Part shown: positions 54,259 through 63,223 of the stretch, piece by piece
How the letters are laid out: every line of letters begins with the position of its first letter
Numbering within the stretch: position 1 is the stretch's first letter
Assembly: GCA_036961355.1 (NCBI GenBank)
Contig: JBALVL010000021.1
Coordinates: 12,680 to 76,679 of the forward strand
Source: Motiliproteus sp036961355
GTDB lineage: Bacteria > Pseudomonadota > Gammaproteobacteria > Pseudomonadales > Balneatricaceae
Reading direction: 5' to 3'
Length of the DNA stretch: 64,000 nt
Translations under genes and position numbers: made by a program
The notes under the pieces: generated by a model
What the model saw: only the letters and a program-made list of their open reading frames with translations
The model's database searches: none
Told to the model about the DNA's origin: nothing

Positions 54259-55787
54259 CAACAGCACCTACCCCCGTGACGCAGCAGCCTAAAGAGGTCG
54301 CCACAGCCACCCGGCTTTGGCGCACCAGCGTCGGCTTTATCTTGGTCGCCCTGCTCTGCCTGCTGTTCTCCGATATCGAGATCCACAGTGCCGATCCCTG
54401 GCTGGAGCTGGGCCGGATTGGTCTGGGCCTGGTAACTCCCGACGTTTGGAACATCGAACGACTGGCCGAAGCCCTGCTTAACACCCTCGCTTTTGCGCTG
54501 TTGGGTATCGCTATCGCTATCCCGTTCGGTGCCATCTTCGCGTTGTCATTTCGGTGGCGTCTGGTTCGTCACTTTTGCGCCTTCATTCGCTCGATTCACG
54601 AACTGTTCTGGGCGCTGTTATTGATGCAATTTTTAGGGCTGTCGACGCTAACCGGCATACTGGCGATCGCCATCCCTTATAGCGGTATCTTTGCCAAGGT
54701 CTACGCTGAGATTCTCGAAGAGAGTGATCAACAGCCGCGCCAGTTGCTACCACCGACGACCGACTGGCTCAGTGGTTTACTGTATGCCCGGCTGCCCCAA
54801 GCTTACGTACACCTAAAAAGTTATACCCAATATCGGCTCGAATGCAGCATTCGCTCCAGCGCGGTACTCGGATTTATCGGTCTACCGACCTTAGGTTTTC
54901 ATCTTGAAACCGCTTTTAATCAAGGGCTCTACTCACAAGCAGCCGGCTTGTTATATATGTTCTTCGGGTTAATTTTTTGCCTGCGTTATCTGTTCGCCCG
55001 TGGCTGGCCATTACCGCTTTATCTGATCGCAGCTGCCATCTGGTTGCCCTGGCAACAGCAGTTCGATTGGTCGTTGATGGCAAGCTTTATTCGTGAAGAG
55101 CTGGTACCGGCTCCGTTTCGCCAGCAATCCTGGCTCGAGCCAGAGAGCTGGATCGCGTTTACCGACTGGGTCTGGCGACTACTCAGCGGCCAAGCATTCA
55201 ACGGTGTCATTAACACCCTGCTTCTGAGCCTTATCGCGTTGGTGGCTACCGGCATCATTACCTTGATACTGTTCCCGCTGGTGTCGCGCCATTTTCTGCC
55301 ACGCTCCGGTCGCAGCATCGGCGCACTGTTACTGATAGTTCTGCGATCAGTACCCGAACTAATCTTTGCCTTCGTGGCGCTATTAATTCTCGGGCCCTCG
55401 ATGCTACCCGCATTGATCGCCTTAGCCCTCCACAACGGTGCTATCATCGCTCACCTGATCGGCCGATACAGCGACAGCTTGCTGCTACGCGACGATGCCA
55501 GCCGTGGATTGAATCGCTATCTGTTTGAAATATTGCCGCAAGTGTACCGCCAGTTCCTAGTGTTTTTGTTCTATCGCTGGGAAGTGATTTTGCGAGAAAC
55601 TGCGATCCTCGGTATCCTTGGCATCCATACATTGGGATTTTTTATCGATTCCGCGTTCGAAGAGCTACGGTTTGATCGAGCCTTGGTATTAATTTTAGTC
55701 ACCGCTGCGCTGAATATCGCCGTTGACAGTTTTGCTCGCTGGTTGCGACTTCGGCTTCAGCTTTCGGGCATGCCGCGGCAGTACTAG
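54255..55787 (+). CDS. ABC transporter permease, fused double PhnE-like domains
   Basis: 510 residues, about twice a single PhnE. The first permease domain (about 75-250) has LAEALLNTLAFALLGIAIAIPFG and the cytoplasmic loop YAEILEESDQQPRQLLPP. The second (about 310-505) starts QAFNGVINTLLLSLIALVATGII and ends EVILRETAILGILGIHTLGFFIDSAFEELRFDRA, the C-terminal EAA-type region of PhnE proteins. One polypeptide therefore supplies both halves of the pore. The GTG start overlaps the ATPase stop. It completes the three-gene importer operon. Confidence 0.87.
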   Translation: MTTAPTPVTQQPKEVATATRLWRTSVGFILVALLCLLFSDIEIHSADPWLELGRIGLGLVTPDVWNIERLAEALLNTLAFALLGIAIAIPFGAIFALSFRWRLVRHFCAFIRSIHELFWALLLMQFLGLSTLTGILAIAIPYSGIFAKVYAEILEESDQQPRQLLPPTTDWLSGLLYARLPQAYVHLKSYTQYRLECSIRSSAVLGFIGLPTLGFHLETAFNQGLYSQAAGLLYMFFGLIFCLRYLFARGWPLPLYLIAAAIWLPWQQQFDWSLMASFIREELVPAPFRQQSWLEPESWIAFTDWVWRLLSGQAFNGVINTLLLSLIALVATGIITLILFPLVSRHFLPRSGRSIGALLLIVLRSVPELIFAFVALLILGPSMLPALIALALHNGAIIAHLIGRYSDSLLLRDDASRGLNRYLFEILPQVYRQFLVFLFYRWEVILRETAILGILGIHTLGFFIDSAFEELRFDRALVLILVTAALNIAVDSFARWLRLRLQLSGMPRQY

Positions 55788-55877
55788 CAGTAATTCAATC
55801 CTAAGTGCCACTGATCTACCTAACGCGTCTCTTGCCACGGCAGACCACACTATGGCAGCACCCATCCACCTTCTATC

Positions 55878-57077
55878 ATGCGAATTCCTATGAGCGCTGA
55901 ACAACTCCTTTGCGTGCCCCAGGGCGACTTCACCCTTCAGCGTTACCCTTATGATGAGCGTGATACATTGCGGGCCTGGGATGCCGCCGATGAGTACCTG
56001 CTGAACCATCTGGCCGAACAGTTCGGCGAGAAATTGCCTGTGCCGATGATTCTCAATGACAACTTCGGCGCGTTATCCGTGGCGCTGGGCAGTGTATCGG
56101 CACCCGTCGAGTCAAACGGCCAGCCAAACACCGCCGCGGCCTACTTCAATTCAGATTCCTTCATCGCCCACCAAGCACTCGTGCATAACCTCAAGCTTAA
56201 CCAACTGAACCCCGATAACATCTGTCGCCAAACCCCCTTTGAGCACCCCGTTCAGCCGATCCAACTGTTGGTCATAAAGATCCCCAAGACGTTGGCATTA
56301 CTCGAAGACCAGCTGCACCGTATTCGTGAGCATCTGGCACCCAACTGCACCATCGTCGCGGCAGCGATGGCCAAACATATCCACCGCTCCACGCTGGAGC
56401 TGTTTGAGCGTATTGTGGGTCCGACCACAACGTCGCTGGCCAAGAAGAAAGCACGACTCGTCTTTGCCAAGCTCGACCCGGCTCTGCAGCTGGCCCCCTC
56501 GCCTTACCCCAGCCAGTATCAACTGGAAAACAGCCGCTTTACCATCAACAACCACGCCGGTGTGTTCTCCCGCGAGAAGCTCGATATTGGCACCCGCTTG
56601 TTTCTACAGCACCTGCCCGAATCAGACCATGGCCACAAACCGCAACAGATCATCGATCTGGGGTGCGGTAATGGCGCGGTCGGATTGATGGCGGCGGAGT
56701 GTAATCCCAATGCCGAGGTGATATTTGTTGATGAGTCCTACCGGGCACTGGAATCGGCCCGACAGAACTTCACCGACGGCTTTGGACAACAGCGTCAAGG
56801 CCGCTACATCGCGGATAACTGCCTCGATAGTTTTGTCAGTGATAGCGCGGATCTGATCCTCAATAACCCGCCATTTCATCAACAGCAGGCTGTCGGTGAT
56901 CATATCGCCCGGCAGATGTTCAGCGATGCCAAGCGGGTACTTCGCCGTCATGGCCAGCTCTGGGTGATCGGCAACCGGCATCTGGGATACCACGTGCAGT
57001 TAAAGAAGTTATTCGGCAATTGTGAGCTGGTGGCCAGCAATGCCAAATTTGTGGTGCTCAAAGCGGTCAAGGTATAA
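55878..57077 (+). CDS. rlmG: 23S rRNA (guanine(1835)-N(2))-methyltransferase
   Basis: 399 residues; a second ATG at 55890 (MSAEQLL) is an equally possible start, as neither has a clear ribosome site. The N-terminal pseudo-methyltransferase domain reads LQRYPYDERDTLRAWDAADEYLL and IKIPKTLALLEDQLHRIREHL, matching RlmG. The C-terminal catalytic domain has IIDLGCGNGAVGLMA (SAM-binding, about 258) and the substrate motif LILNNPPFHQQ (about 328). It methylates G1835 of 23S rRNA. RsmC is the nearest alternative, but the N-terminal sequence favours RlmG. Confidence 0.88.
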   Translation: MRIPMSAEQLLCVPQGDFTLQRYPYDERDTLRAWDAADEYLLNHLAEQFGEKLPVPMILNDNFGALSVALGSVSAPVESNGQPNTAAAYFNSDSFIAHQALVHNLKLNQLNPDNICRQTPFEHPVQPIQLLVIKIPKTLALLEDQLHRIREHLAPNCTIVAAAMAKHIHRSTLELFERIVGPTTTSLAKKKARLVFAKLDPALQLAPSPYPSQYQLENSRFTINNHAGVFSREKLDIGTRLFLQHLPESDHGHKPQQIIDLGCGNGAVGLMAAECNPNAEVIFVDESYRALESARQNFTDGFGQQRQGRYIADNCLDSFVSDSADLILNNPPFHQQQAVGDHIARQMFSDAKRVLRRHGQLWVIGNRHLGYHVQLKKLFGNCELVASNAKFVVLKAVKV

Positions 57078-57164
57078 GCCCGTCTTCGTCAAGAATCCGG
57101 GTTAACAGAGCGACAGTCGCCCGGGTTCAGCCAAGCCTGCCAAGAACACAACACAGCAAGAAGA

Positions 57165-58187
57165 TTAGAATTGTGCGTCGAGGGCGGGATAATCCCGTTC
57201 AGAGATGGTGCCGATAATCGTCTGCATATGCTCTCGTGTGTACTCGGTCGACCGCTGTAGTGCCTCAATCAGCGGCACCGTCGCGGTCTCCCTTCGAACC
57301 TGTTGCAACAGCACCTTCGCCTGCGGGTAGTTTCGTTGTAGCAACCGTAACCACTGTTTCAAACGACCTTCGGCATAGCGGGGAGCCATGGCAACCAGCT
57401 GGCAGTAATAGTCCTCAACCCAGGGGATCAGCTCGGCCCAGGTCAACGCCGTTACCGTCTCACCACGCTGCAGCTGCTGAATTTGCCGCGCCAGATCGGG
57501 TCGGGCAATCAGCCCACGTCCCAGCATCACTCGGTCACATCCGCTGACACTGCGACAACGCAGATAATCCTCCACCGTCCAGATCTCACCGTTGGCGACC
57601 ACCGGGATCGGTACCGCCTGACGAATGGTATCGATCCAATGCCAATGGGCCGGTGGTCGGTAACCTTCAACTTTGGTGCGGGCGTGCACACAGAGTTCAG
57701 ACGCCCCGGCTTCGGCGATCGCCATGGCGTTGTCTAACGCCAACGATTTATCGTCGTAACCCAGCCGCATCTTTGCGGTAACCGGAATATGCGACGGCAC
57801 CGCCTGCCGCACAGCGGCGACGATGCGGCCGACCAAATCGGGCTCTTTCAGCAGAATAGAGCCCCCACGGCTGCGGATAACCGTCTTCGCCGGGCAGCCG
57901 AAATTCAGGTCGATGCCCGGTGAACCCAACTCCGCCAGTTTTTCCGCACAACCGGCCAGCATCTCGGGGTCGGAACCAAGCAATTGCACATAGACAGGAA
58001 CCCCGCTGGGGGTAGTCCCCCCGCAGTCGAGCTCGGGAGCCAAGCGCAGATAAACCCGCCGTGGCAAGACTTGATCGGAGACCCGGATAAATTCGGTCAC
58101 CGTCCGGTCGATGCCGCCAATCCGGCTGATCACGTCGCGCATCACCGGATCAACCAACCCCTCCATCGGAGCAAGATAGATAGCCAT
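57165..58187 (-). CDS. dusC: tRNA-dihydrouridine(16) synthase
   Basis: 340 residues from the ATG at 58187 (MAIYLAPMEGLVDPVMRD, the family start); a GTG five codons upstream is possible. FMN barrel landmarks: YLAPMEG, VQLLGSDPEMLA, GIDLNFGCPAKTVIRSRGGSILL with the active-site cysteine, ARTKVEGYRPPAHW, and IPVVANGEIWTVEDYLRCRSVSGCDRVMLGRGLIARPDLA. The run SGCD-VMLGRG and the C-terminal recognition domain fit the DusC subgroup, which reduces U16. It is convergent with rlmG, 87 nt apart. Confidence 0.9.
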   Translation of the reverse strand: MAIYLAPMEGLVDPVMRDVISRIGGIDRTVTEFIRVSDQVLPRRVYLRLAPELDCGGTTPSGVPVYVQLLGSDPEMLAGCAEKLAELGSPGIDLNFGCPAKTVIRSRGGSILLKEPDLVGRIVAAVRQAVPSHIPVTAKMRLGYDDKSLALDNAMAIAEAGASELCVHARTKVEGYRPPAHWHWIDTIRQAVPIPVVANGEIWTVEDYLRCRSVSGCDRVMLGRGLIARPDLARQIQQLQRGETVTALTWAELIPWVEDYYCQLVAMAPRYAEGRLKQWLRLLQRNYPQAKVLLQQVRRETATVPLIEALQRSTEYTREHMQTIIGTISERDYPALDAQF

Positions 58188-58777
58188 GATAAAAACAGAC
58201 ACTCAAAAATTAACGGCGCAGATTAGCACAACGGAGCTGTTCACCCTATCTGTAGGGCCGATATTGAAGTCACAAACATTTATTGATTAGGACCGGTTTA
58301 TTGGAAGAAGCATCCAATCGGCCTACCTAGCTACAAATCGAAAAGGAGTGTGCCGGGTTGTGTAAAGTGATGGTGTGATGACTCCTTCTATAAACAATGC
58401 CCACTCAACCCAAAAACAGGCAAAATTGCGGATTACTTTTAGGGATCGCTCTACGGCTTTAAACAGTATCGATCGATAACTTTTTAGCACATTTATCAAT
58501 TATAAATGGGCCGTGTGAATAACCGTTCTCCACTGCAACCCCCGTCCCTCCTATGTCGGTGCTAAACAGGGGCTGTCAAGATGATTATTCACATTTTATT
58601 TTCGCTATGGTGATCGCCGTGGCAATGACCCAATAAACAGATATGAAACTAATCACCCAGCTATTGACACCAGTAAGATACTGATAAATATAGAATAAAA
58701 ATAACTGATCATTTTTTAACCAAATTGTAACAATAACCGTATTGATAAGGCTTAGAAGGCTAAACAACTGCTTAACT

Positions 58778-58807
58778 CACAGAGTTATCCACAGAAGTTG
58801 TGGGCAG
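58778..58807. promoter_or_regulatory. DnaA-box-like palindrome, copy 2
   Basis: TTATCCACA (58785-58793) faces TTGTGGGCA; CCACA and TGTGG form an inverted repeat with a 5-nt spacer. The layout is the same as at 51974-52003, with 25 of 30 identical positions. Confidence 0.55.
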
Positions 58808-59008
58808 ATTGCTGAGCGCCCCACCAGTAGCGAAAATACAGATATCACTGATATACCGACACACTGTTCCAGAGCCTTTTTTTGCTTTATTGCGATCAAA
58901 TTATTCACCACCGCATTGCTTAAATTCAACACTTGTTAGCCGGCAGCGTCGTTGACGAAAAAAAAACGGTTTTTCTTTAGACAAAAGCCCTGTTTGGACT
59001 CATTCCGA

Positions 59009-59036
59009 TTGAATGATTTTGCGTAAGTCCTATAAT
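59009..59036 (+). promoter_or_regulatory. Sigma70-like promoter of pckA
   Basis: TTGAAT (59009-59014) and a perfect TATAAT (59031-59036) with 16-nt spacing, about 145 nt upstream of the pckA ATG. Confidence 0.65.
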
Positions 59037-59186
59037 GCACAGCTTGCGCTGATGAGGGTCAAAAGGAGAGGAGCGATTAAGCTTCCGTTTTGATCAGCCG
59101 ACGAGTCTTCTACCGCCGGTTCAATCGATCAGCCGCAGTGTTACGTAGCCGCAAAGACCTAAATACAGCAACGCCTGGAGATACTG

Positions 59187-60797
59187 ATGTCAGAGGCCCG
59201 TCCTACGATCGATCTTGCCAAATACGGCATCCAAGACACACAAGAGATTGTTTACAACCCGTCCTACGAGCAGTTGTTTGAAGAAGAGACCAAGCCTTCG
59301 CTGTCAGGCTACGAAAAAGGGGTTGTTACCGAGCTGGGCGCTGTATCGGTAGATACCGGTATCTTTACCGGTCGTTCTCCCAAAGATAAATACATTGTTA
59401 AAGACGATACCAGCCGCGATACGGTCTGGTGGTCAGACCAAGGCAAAAACGACAACAAAGCGATCTCTCAGGAAACCTGGGTTGAGCTGCAAAAGCTGGT
59501 TACCAAGCAACTTTCCGGTAAGCGCCTTTTTGTCGTCGACACCTACTGCGGTGCCAACGCCGATACCCGCCTGTGTGTCCGCTTTATTACCGAAGTGGCC
59601 TGGCAGGCCCATTTTGTAAAGAACATGTTTATCCGCCCCTCTGACGAAGAACTGGCCTCTTACGAGCCTGACTTTATCGTTATGAACGGCGCCAAGACCA
59701 CCAATCCTAATTGGAAAGAGCAAGGTCTTAACTCGGAGAACTTCGTCGCTTTCAACCTGACCGAAAAGATGCAGCTGATTGGCGGCACTTGGTACGGCGG
59801 TGAGATGAAGAAAGGGATGTTCTCGATGATGAACTACCTGCTGCCGTTGCAAGGCATCGCCTCGATGCACTGCTCAGCCAACGTTGGTAAAGATGGCGAC
59901 ACCGCTGTGTTCTTCGGTCTGTCCGGTACTGGCAAGACAACCCTATCGACCGATCCAAAGCGTGAGCTGATCGGCGATGACGAGCACGGTTGGGACGACA
60001 ACGGCATATTCAACTTCGAAGGTGGCTGCTACGCCAAGACCATCAACCTGAGTAAAGAGAACGAGCCAGACATCTACGGCGCAATCCGTCGCGATGCCCT
60101 GCTGGAAAACGTTACTGTTCTGACCGATGGCACGATCGATTTTGATGACGGTTCTAAGACCGAAAACACTCGCGTCTCTTACCCGATTCACCACATCGAT
60201 AACATCGTCAAACCTGTATCCAAAGCGGGTCACGCCACCAAGGTTATCTTCCTAACCGCGGATGCCTTCGGTGTATTACCACCGGTATCCAAACTGACAC
60301 CCGAACAGACACGCTACTACTTCCTGTCCGGTTTCACCTCGAAACTTGCCGGTACCGAGCGTGGTATTACCGAGCCAACACCAACGTTCTCATCATGCTT
60401 CGGCGCAGCGTTCCTAAGCCTGCACCCAACTACGTACGCTAAGGTTCTGACCGAGCGAATGAACGCGTCTGGCGCTCAGGCATACCTGGTTAATACCGGC
60501 TGGAACGGCACCGGCAAGCGGATCTCTATCAAAGACACCCGCGCCATCATCGATGCCATTCTTGACGGTTCGATCGAGAACAGCGAGATGAAGCAACTGC
60601 CTTACTTCGACCTGTCTGTTCCTCAGCAGCTGCACGATTGTGATAACGGTATCCTTAACCCGCAAGACACCTACTCCGATGCATCGGTCTGGGAATCTAA
60701 GGCTAGGAACCTGGCTGCGATGTTCGTGGATAACTTCGAACGGTTCACCGACACCCCAGAAGGTGAAGCACTGGTAAACGCAGGCCCTAAGTTGTAA
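59187..60797 (+). CDS. pckA: Phosphoenolpyruvate carboxykinase (ATP)
   Basis: 536 residues, standard length of the ATP-dependent enzyme. Landmarks: TGRSPKDKYIVKD (about 51-63), MHCSANVG with active-site residues, the P-loop GLSGTGKTTLS (about 242-252), the kinase-2 block IGDDEHGWDDNGIFNFEGGCYAKTI and the adenine-binding NTGWNGTGKRISIKDTRAII. It converts oxaloacetate plus ATP to PEP and CO2, the first step of gluconeogenesis, needed when cells grow on fatty acids through the beta-oxidation genes in this window. GGAG 8 nt before the ATG supports the start. It has its own promoter and terminator. Confidence 0.97.
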   Translation: MSEARPTIDLAKYGIQDTQEIVYNPSYEQLFEEETKPSLSGYEKGVVTELGAVSVDTGIFTGRSPKDKYIVKDDTSRDTVWWSDQGKNDNKAISQETWVELQKLVTKQLSGKRLFVVDTYCGANADTRLCVRFITEVAWQAHFVKNMFIRPSDEELASYEPDFIVMNGAKTTNPNWKEQGLNSENFVAFNLTEKMQLIGGTWYGGEMKKGMFSMMNYLLPLQGIASMHCSANVGKDGDTAVFFGLSGTGKTTLSTDPKRELIGDDEHGWDDNGIFNFEGGCYAKTINLSKENEPDIYGAIRRDALLENVTVLTDGTIDFDDGSKTENTRVSYPIHHIDNIVKPVSKAGHATKVIFLTADAFGVLPPVSKLTPEQTRYYFLSGFTSKLAGTERGITEPTPTFSSCFGAAFLSLHPTTYAKVLTERMNASGAQAYLVNTGWNGTGKRISIKDTRAIIDAILDGSIENSEMKQLPYFDLSVPQQLHDCDNGILNPQDTYSDASVWESKARNLAAMFVDNFERFTDTPEGEALVNAGPKL

Positions 60798-60812
60798 CAC
60801 CTGCTCACTGTT

Positions 60813-60842
60813 AAAAAACCCGGCTCAGGCCGGGTTTTTTTT
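60813..60842 (+). terminator. pckA terminator
   Basis: Stem AACCCGGC / GCCGGGTT with loop TCAG and eight T after the stem, 16 nt after the pckA stop. A-tracts on the other side could also let it work on the minus strand. Confidence 0.93.
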
Positions 60843-60974
60843 GCTCTAAAAATGGCACTACCTCCACTAAAACACAGCCAATAACCACCTTATTGCTTCA
60901 ACGTTAGCCCTAAGTCGCCTTAGCGACACCGATAGCACTGGTTATACTCAGCGCAAAAAACAGGGACGCTCACC

Positions 60975-61805
60975 ATGACTAAATTACCCATCTCATCACC
61001 CTCTGTGCCTGGAGATATGCAAGCGGACTCTGTGCCTCTTGTTTCGGCCACAACCAACCAAGGCATCTGCACACTCACGCTAATGCGGGCGCAGGCGTAT
61101 AACGCACTGTCCGATGAGTTAATCGCCGAACTGAGCGACTGTCTTGACAGTATCGCGCGCGACGATCAGATACGTGTCGTTGTTCTTCGAGGGGACGGTC
61201 GTGGATTCTGCGCTGGCCATGATCTAAAACAGATGATGCAAGATGATGATGCCCAACGACAGCAACAGACTTTCGACAACTGTTCTGTACTGATGCAGAA
61301 GATCAATAACCTGCCACAGCCGGTAATCGCTCAGGTTCAGGGGATTGCCACCGCAGCCGGGTGTCAGTTGGTTGCCAGTTGTGACCTAGCAGTTGCCGAA
61401 CAAAGCGCCCGTTTTGCCACACCAGGAGTCAATATTGGGCTGTTTTGCTCAACACCTATGGTAGCGCTGACGCGTACTATTTCGAAAAAGCACGCCATGG
61501 AGATGCTACTACTCGGTGAGATGATTAGTGCAGAGCGTGCATACCAGATAGGCCTGATCAACCGTGTCGTTGCTACAGATCAACTGGAGTCTGCGGTACA
61601 GGCGATGGCCCAAAATATCGCTGCCAAATCCAGTTACTGCGTCAGTACCGGTAAGCAGGCATTTTATTCGCAGCTCAACCAACCGCTTGATGCCGCCTAT
61701 GCAAACTGCTCTAAAGTGATGGGCTGCAACATTCAACATGCGGATGCGAAAGAGGGAATCGATGCATTTTTGAACAAACGTGCCCCCCGGTGGCACGATC
61801 AATAG
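60975..61805 (+). CDS. Crotonase-family protein (ECHDC3-like), catalytic glutamates missing
   Basis: 276 residues with an extended N-terminus before the crotonase fold starts (GICTLTLMRAQAYNALSDEL). The oxyanion-hole blocks are present: GRGFCAGHDLKQMMQ and VQGIATAAGCQLVASCDLAVAE. The positions that hold the two catalytic glutamates in hydratases read ATAAGCQL and VNIGLFCSTPM, without acids, so simple hydratase activity is unlikely. The same pattern occurs in ECHDC3-like proteins, whose activity is not established. AGGGA precedes the ATG. It is a monocistronic gene after the pckA terminator. Confidence 0.85.
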   Translation: MTKLPISSPSVPGDMQADSVPLVSATTNQGICTLTLMRAQAYNALSDELIAELSDCLDSIARDDQIRVVVLRGDGRGFCAGHDLKQMMQDDDAQRQQQTFDNCSVLMQKINNLPQPVIAQVQGIATAAGCQLVASCDLAVAEQSARFATPGVNIGLFCSTPMVALTRTISKKHAMEMLLLGEMISAERAYQIGLINRVVATDQLESAVQAMAQNIAAKSSYCVSTGKQAFYSQLNQPLDAAYANCSKVMGCNIQHADAKEGIDAFLNKRAPRWHDQ

Positions 61806-61857
61806 CTGCGCATAACCATCCTGCGCAACAGCCACGGCACTATTTAATAGTCTTGAA

Positions 61858-62082
61858 TTAACAGTGCCGCAACACAGCCACCCGCTGGAATCCGATCTCA
61901 TGAGCCAGTTCTGATGCCTGGCTCAGACTTTCAAACACACATGTTTGCCCTTGTCGGGTTAGTGGCAGTAACACATCATCCTCATCTCGCAACAGCATCA
62001 ACCAGCCTTGCTGCATAGGTTCAAAAATCACCGCTTTCAGTGCTCCAATTTGTCGACCGACATAAACCTCTTTAAACTCCAC
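61858..62082 (-). CDS. Small hypothetical protein
   Basis: 74 residues starting at a GTG with GAGG about 8 nt upstream. It begins MEFKEVYVGRQIGALKAVIFEPMQQGWLMLL and ends ASELAHEIGFQRVAVLRHC; alternating strands then a helix suggest a compact alpha/beta domain. I recognise no named family, although short proteins with this strand-strand-helix layout are common in pseudomonads. The ribosome site and balanced composition argue that it is real. It is convergent with the crotonase gene, 52 nt apart. Confidence 0.6.
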   Translation of the reverse strand: MEFKEVYVGRQIGALKAVIFEPMQQGWLMLLRDEDDVLLPLTRQGQTCVFESLSQASELAHEIGFQRVAVLRHC

Positions 62083-62285
62083 GCCAATACCTCACGTAGA
62101 GGGAGATCATTACGATTACGGCAACGCTATACGCCGCAAATCACACCCTCATAATCAACTGCTTGTTATGTGATAGTTACCGCTTTACTAGCCCGACTAA
62201 GCATAGCAGCGGCCTATCTGATTGCAGCAGCCTGGCGATGCCACCGGCATGATGTATAAAAAAGTTTCATCTTAGGAGATCACTT

Positions 62286-62900
62286 ATGAACCTGGATTTA
62301 GCCAACCTTTCTCCCAGCGAAGTCTATTTCAGTATGATTCAAACACTGGTGCCACGGCCTATCGCCTGGGTGTTATCCGAGAATGCCCAAGGACGATACA
62401 ACCTTGCGCCCTTCTCCTATTTTACGGCTGTCTCCAGTAGCCCGCCGCTGCTGCTGATATCCGTAGGCAAAAAGCCCGACGGTAGCCATAAGGACACCCG
62501 AGCCAACATCGAGCAACGCAAGCACTTTGTGATCCATATCCCCAGCCGTGAACAACTCGAAGCGATGAACCAGAGCTCGGCCAACCTGCCAGCCGAAATA
62601 TCGGAAGTCGATGAATTAGATCTGGAAACTACCGAATTTGAAGGGTTCAGCCTACCCCGGCTCAAGCAAGCACGGGTCGCTTTTGGTTGCGAGTGTTATG
62701 AAATCCACAATATCGGTGACACTCCACAATCGATGATTCTGGGCCGGGTTACCCATCTCTACATCGACGACAGCGTTATAGAGCTAGATGCCAAAGGACG
62801 GTTCAACGTTGATGCAGTCAAACTTGATCCCGTCGCGCGGCTTGGTGCTTCACAATATATGGCGTGTGGAGAGATACTTAATATAAAGCGTCCGCAATGA
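62286..62900 (+). CDS. Flavin reductase family protein (FMN-binding split barrel)
   Basis: 204 residues, single domain. The family pattern is clear: LVPRPIAWVLSENAQGRYNLAPFSYFTAVSSSPPLLLISVG (flavin phosphate-binding strand and loop) then KDTRANIEQRKHFVIHIPS and a C-terminal DPVARLGASQYM. Members bind FMN and act as flavin reductases or related oxidoreductases; the partner is unknown here. TAGGAG 7 nt before the ATG is a strong ribosome site. Monocistronic. Confidence 0.9.
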   Translation: MNLDLANLSPSEVYFSMIQTLVPRPIAWVLSENAQGRYNLAPFSYFTAVSSSPPLLLISVGKKPDGSHKDTRANIEQRKHFVIHIPSREQLEAMNQSSANLPAEISEVDELDLETTEFEGFSLPRLKQARVAFGCECYEIHNIGDTPQSMILGRVTHLYIDDSVIELDAKGRFNVDAVKLDPVARLGASQYMACGEILNIKRPQ

Positions 62901-63223
62901 GATCGAAAATGTGTTAACAGACCCGTTCTACACGTGAAAAAAAGGGCGCCAACGATTTTGAAGGCGTACTGGCTGAAAAAAATTCAGCCCGCCCTTTTCG
63001 TTAGCTACGCAGAAATTGATCAACTGCTGAGATCCGACCCTACTATCATTCGAGAACGCGTGTGTAACGGGCCGGTGCGATCGGTCTCATCTTTATCAAT
63101 TGATCCGTTTTTTTCCGATCGGCAGACGTAAGCCAAAAGCCCCGCAATGCGGGGCTAAAGAGGGTAACTCAAGGCGATCTATTTGCAGTACAACACCTGA
63201 AGGGGACGTGTCGTACTGCAAAT
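62901..63223. other. Intergenic region with two hairpins
   Basis: 323 nt, no supported gene. It contains a nested hairpin at 62940-62998, where AAAAGGGCG pairs with CGCCCTTTT and encloses the inner stem GGCTGAA / TTCAGCC, and may end the flavin reductase transcript; it also contains the terminator of the gene on the other strand (63135-63156). Confidence 0.6.
63135..63156 (-). terminator. Terminator of the ADP-ribosyltransferase-like gene
   Basis: Perfect 8-bp stem AGCCCCGC / GCGGGGCT with a 3-nt loop, followed on the minus strand by TTTT. It lies about 70 nt after the stop at 63224. Confidence 0.7.

Larger units (their letters stand above)
58203..59186. other. Intergenic region between dusC and pckA
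   Basis: 984 nt without a convincing gene. It contains the second DnaA-box-like palindrome (58778-58807), a promoter at 59009-59036, and a purine-rich stretch AAAGGAGAGGAG (59061-59072) not followed by a usable start codon. The pckA leader would be about 145 nt. Confidence 0.6.

Noticed and set aside
58585..58767. 60-residue hydrophobic minus-strand ORF
   Set aside because: It would need a TTG start without a ribosome site, and the hydrophobicity follows from AT-rich DNA. A small membrane peptide cannot be excluded but is not supported.
62934..63131. 65-residue plus-strand ORF after the flavin reductase
   Set aside because: It coincides with the nested hairpin at 62940-62998 and has no ribosome site or domain.
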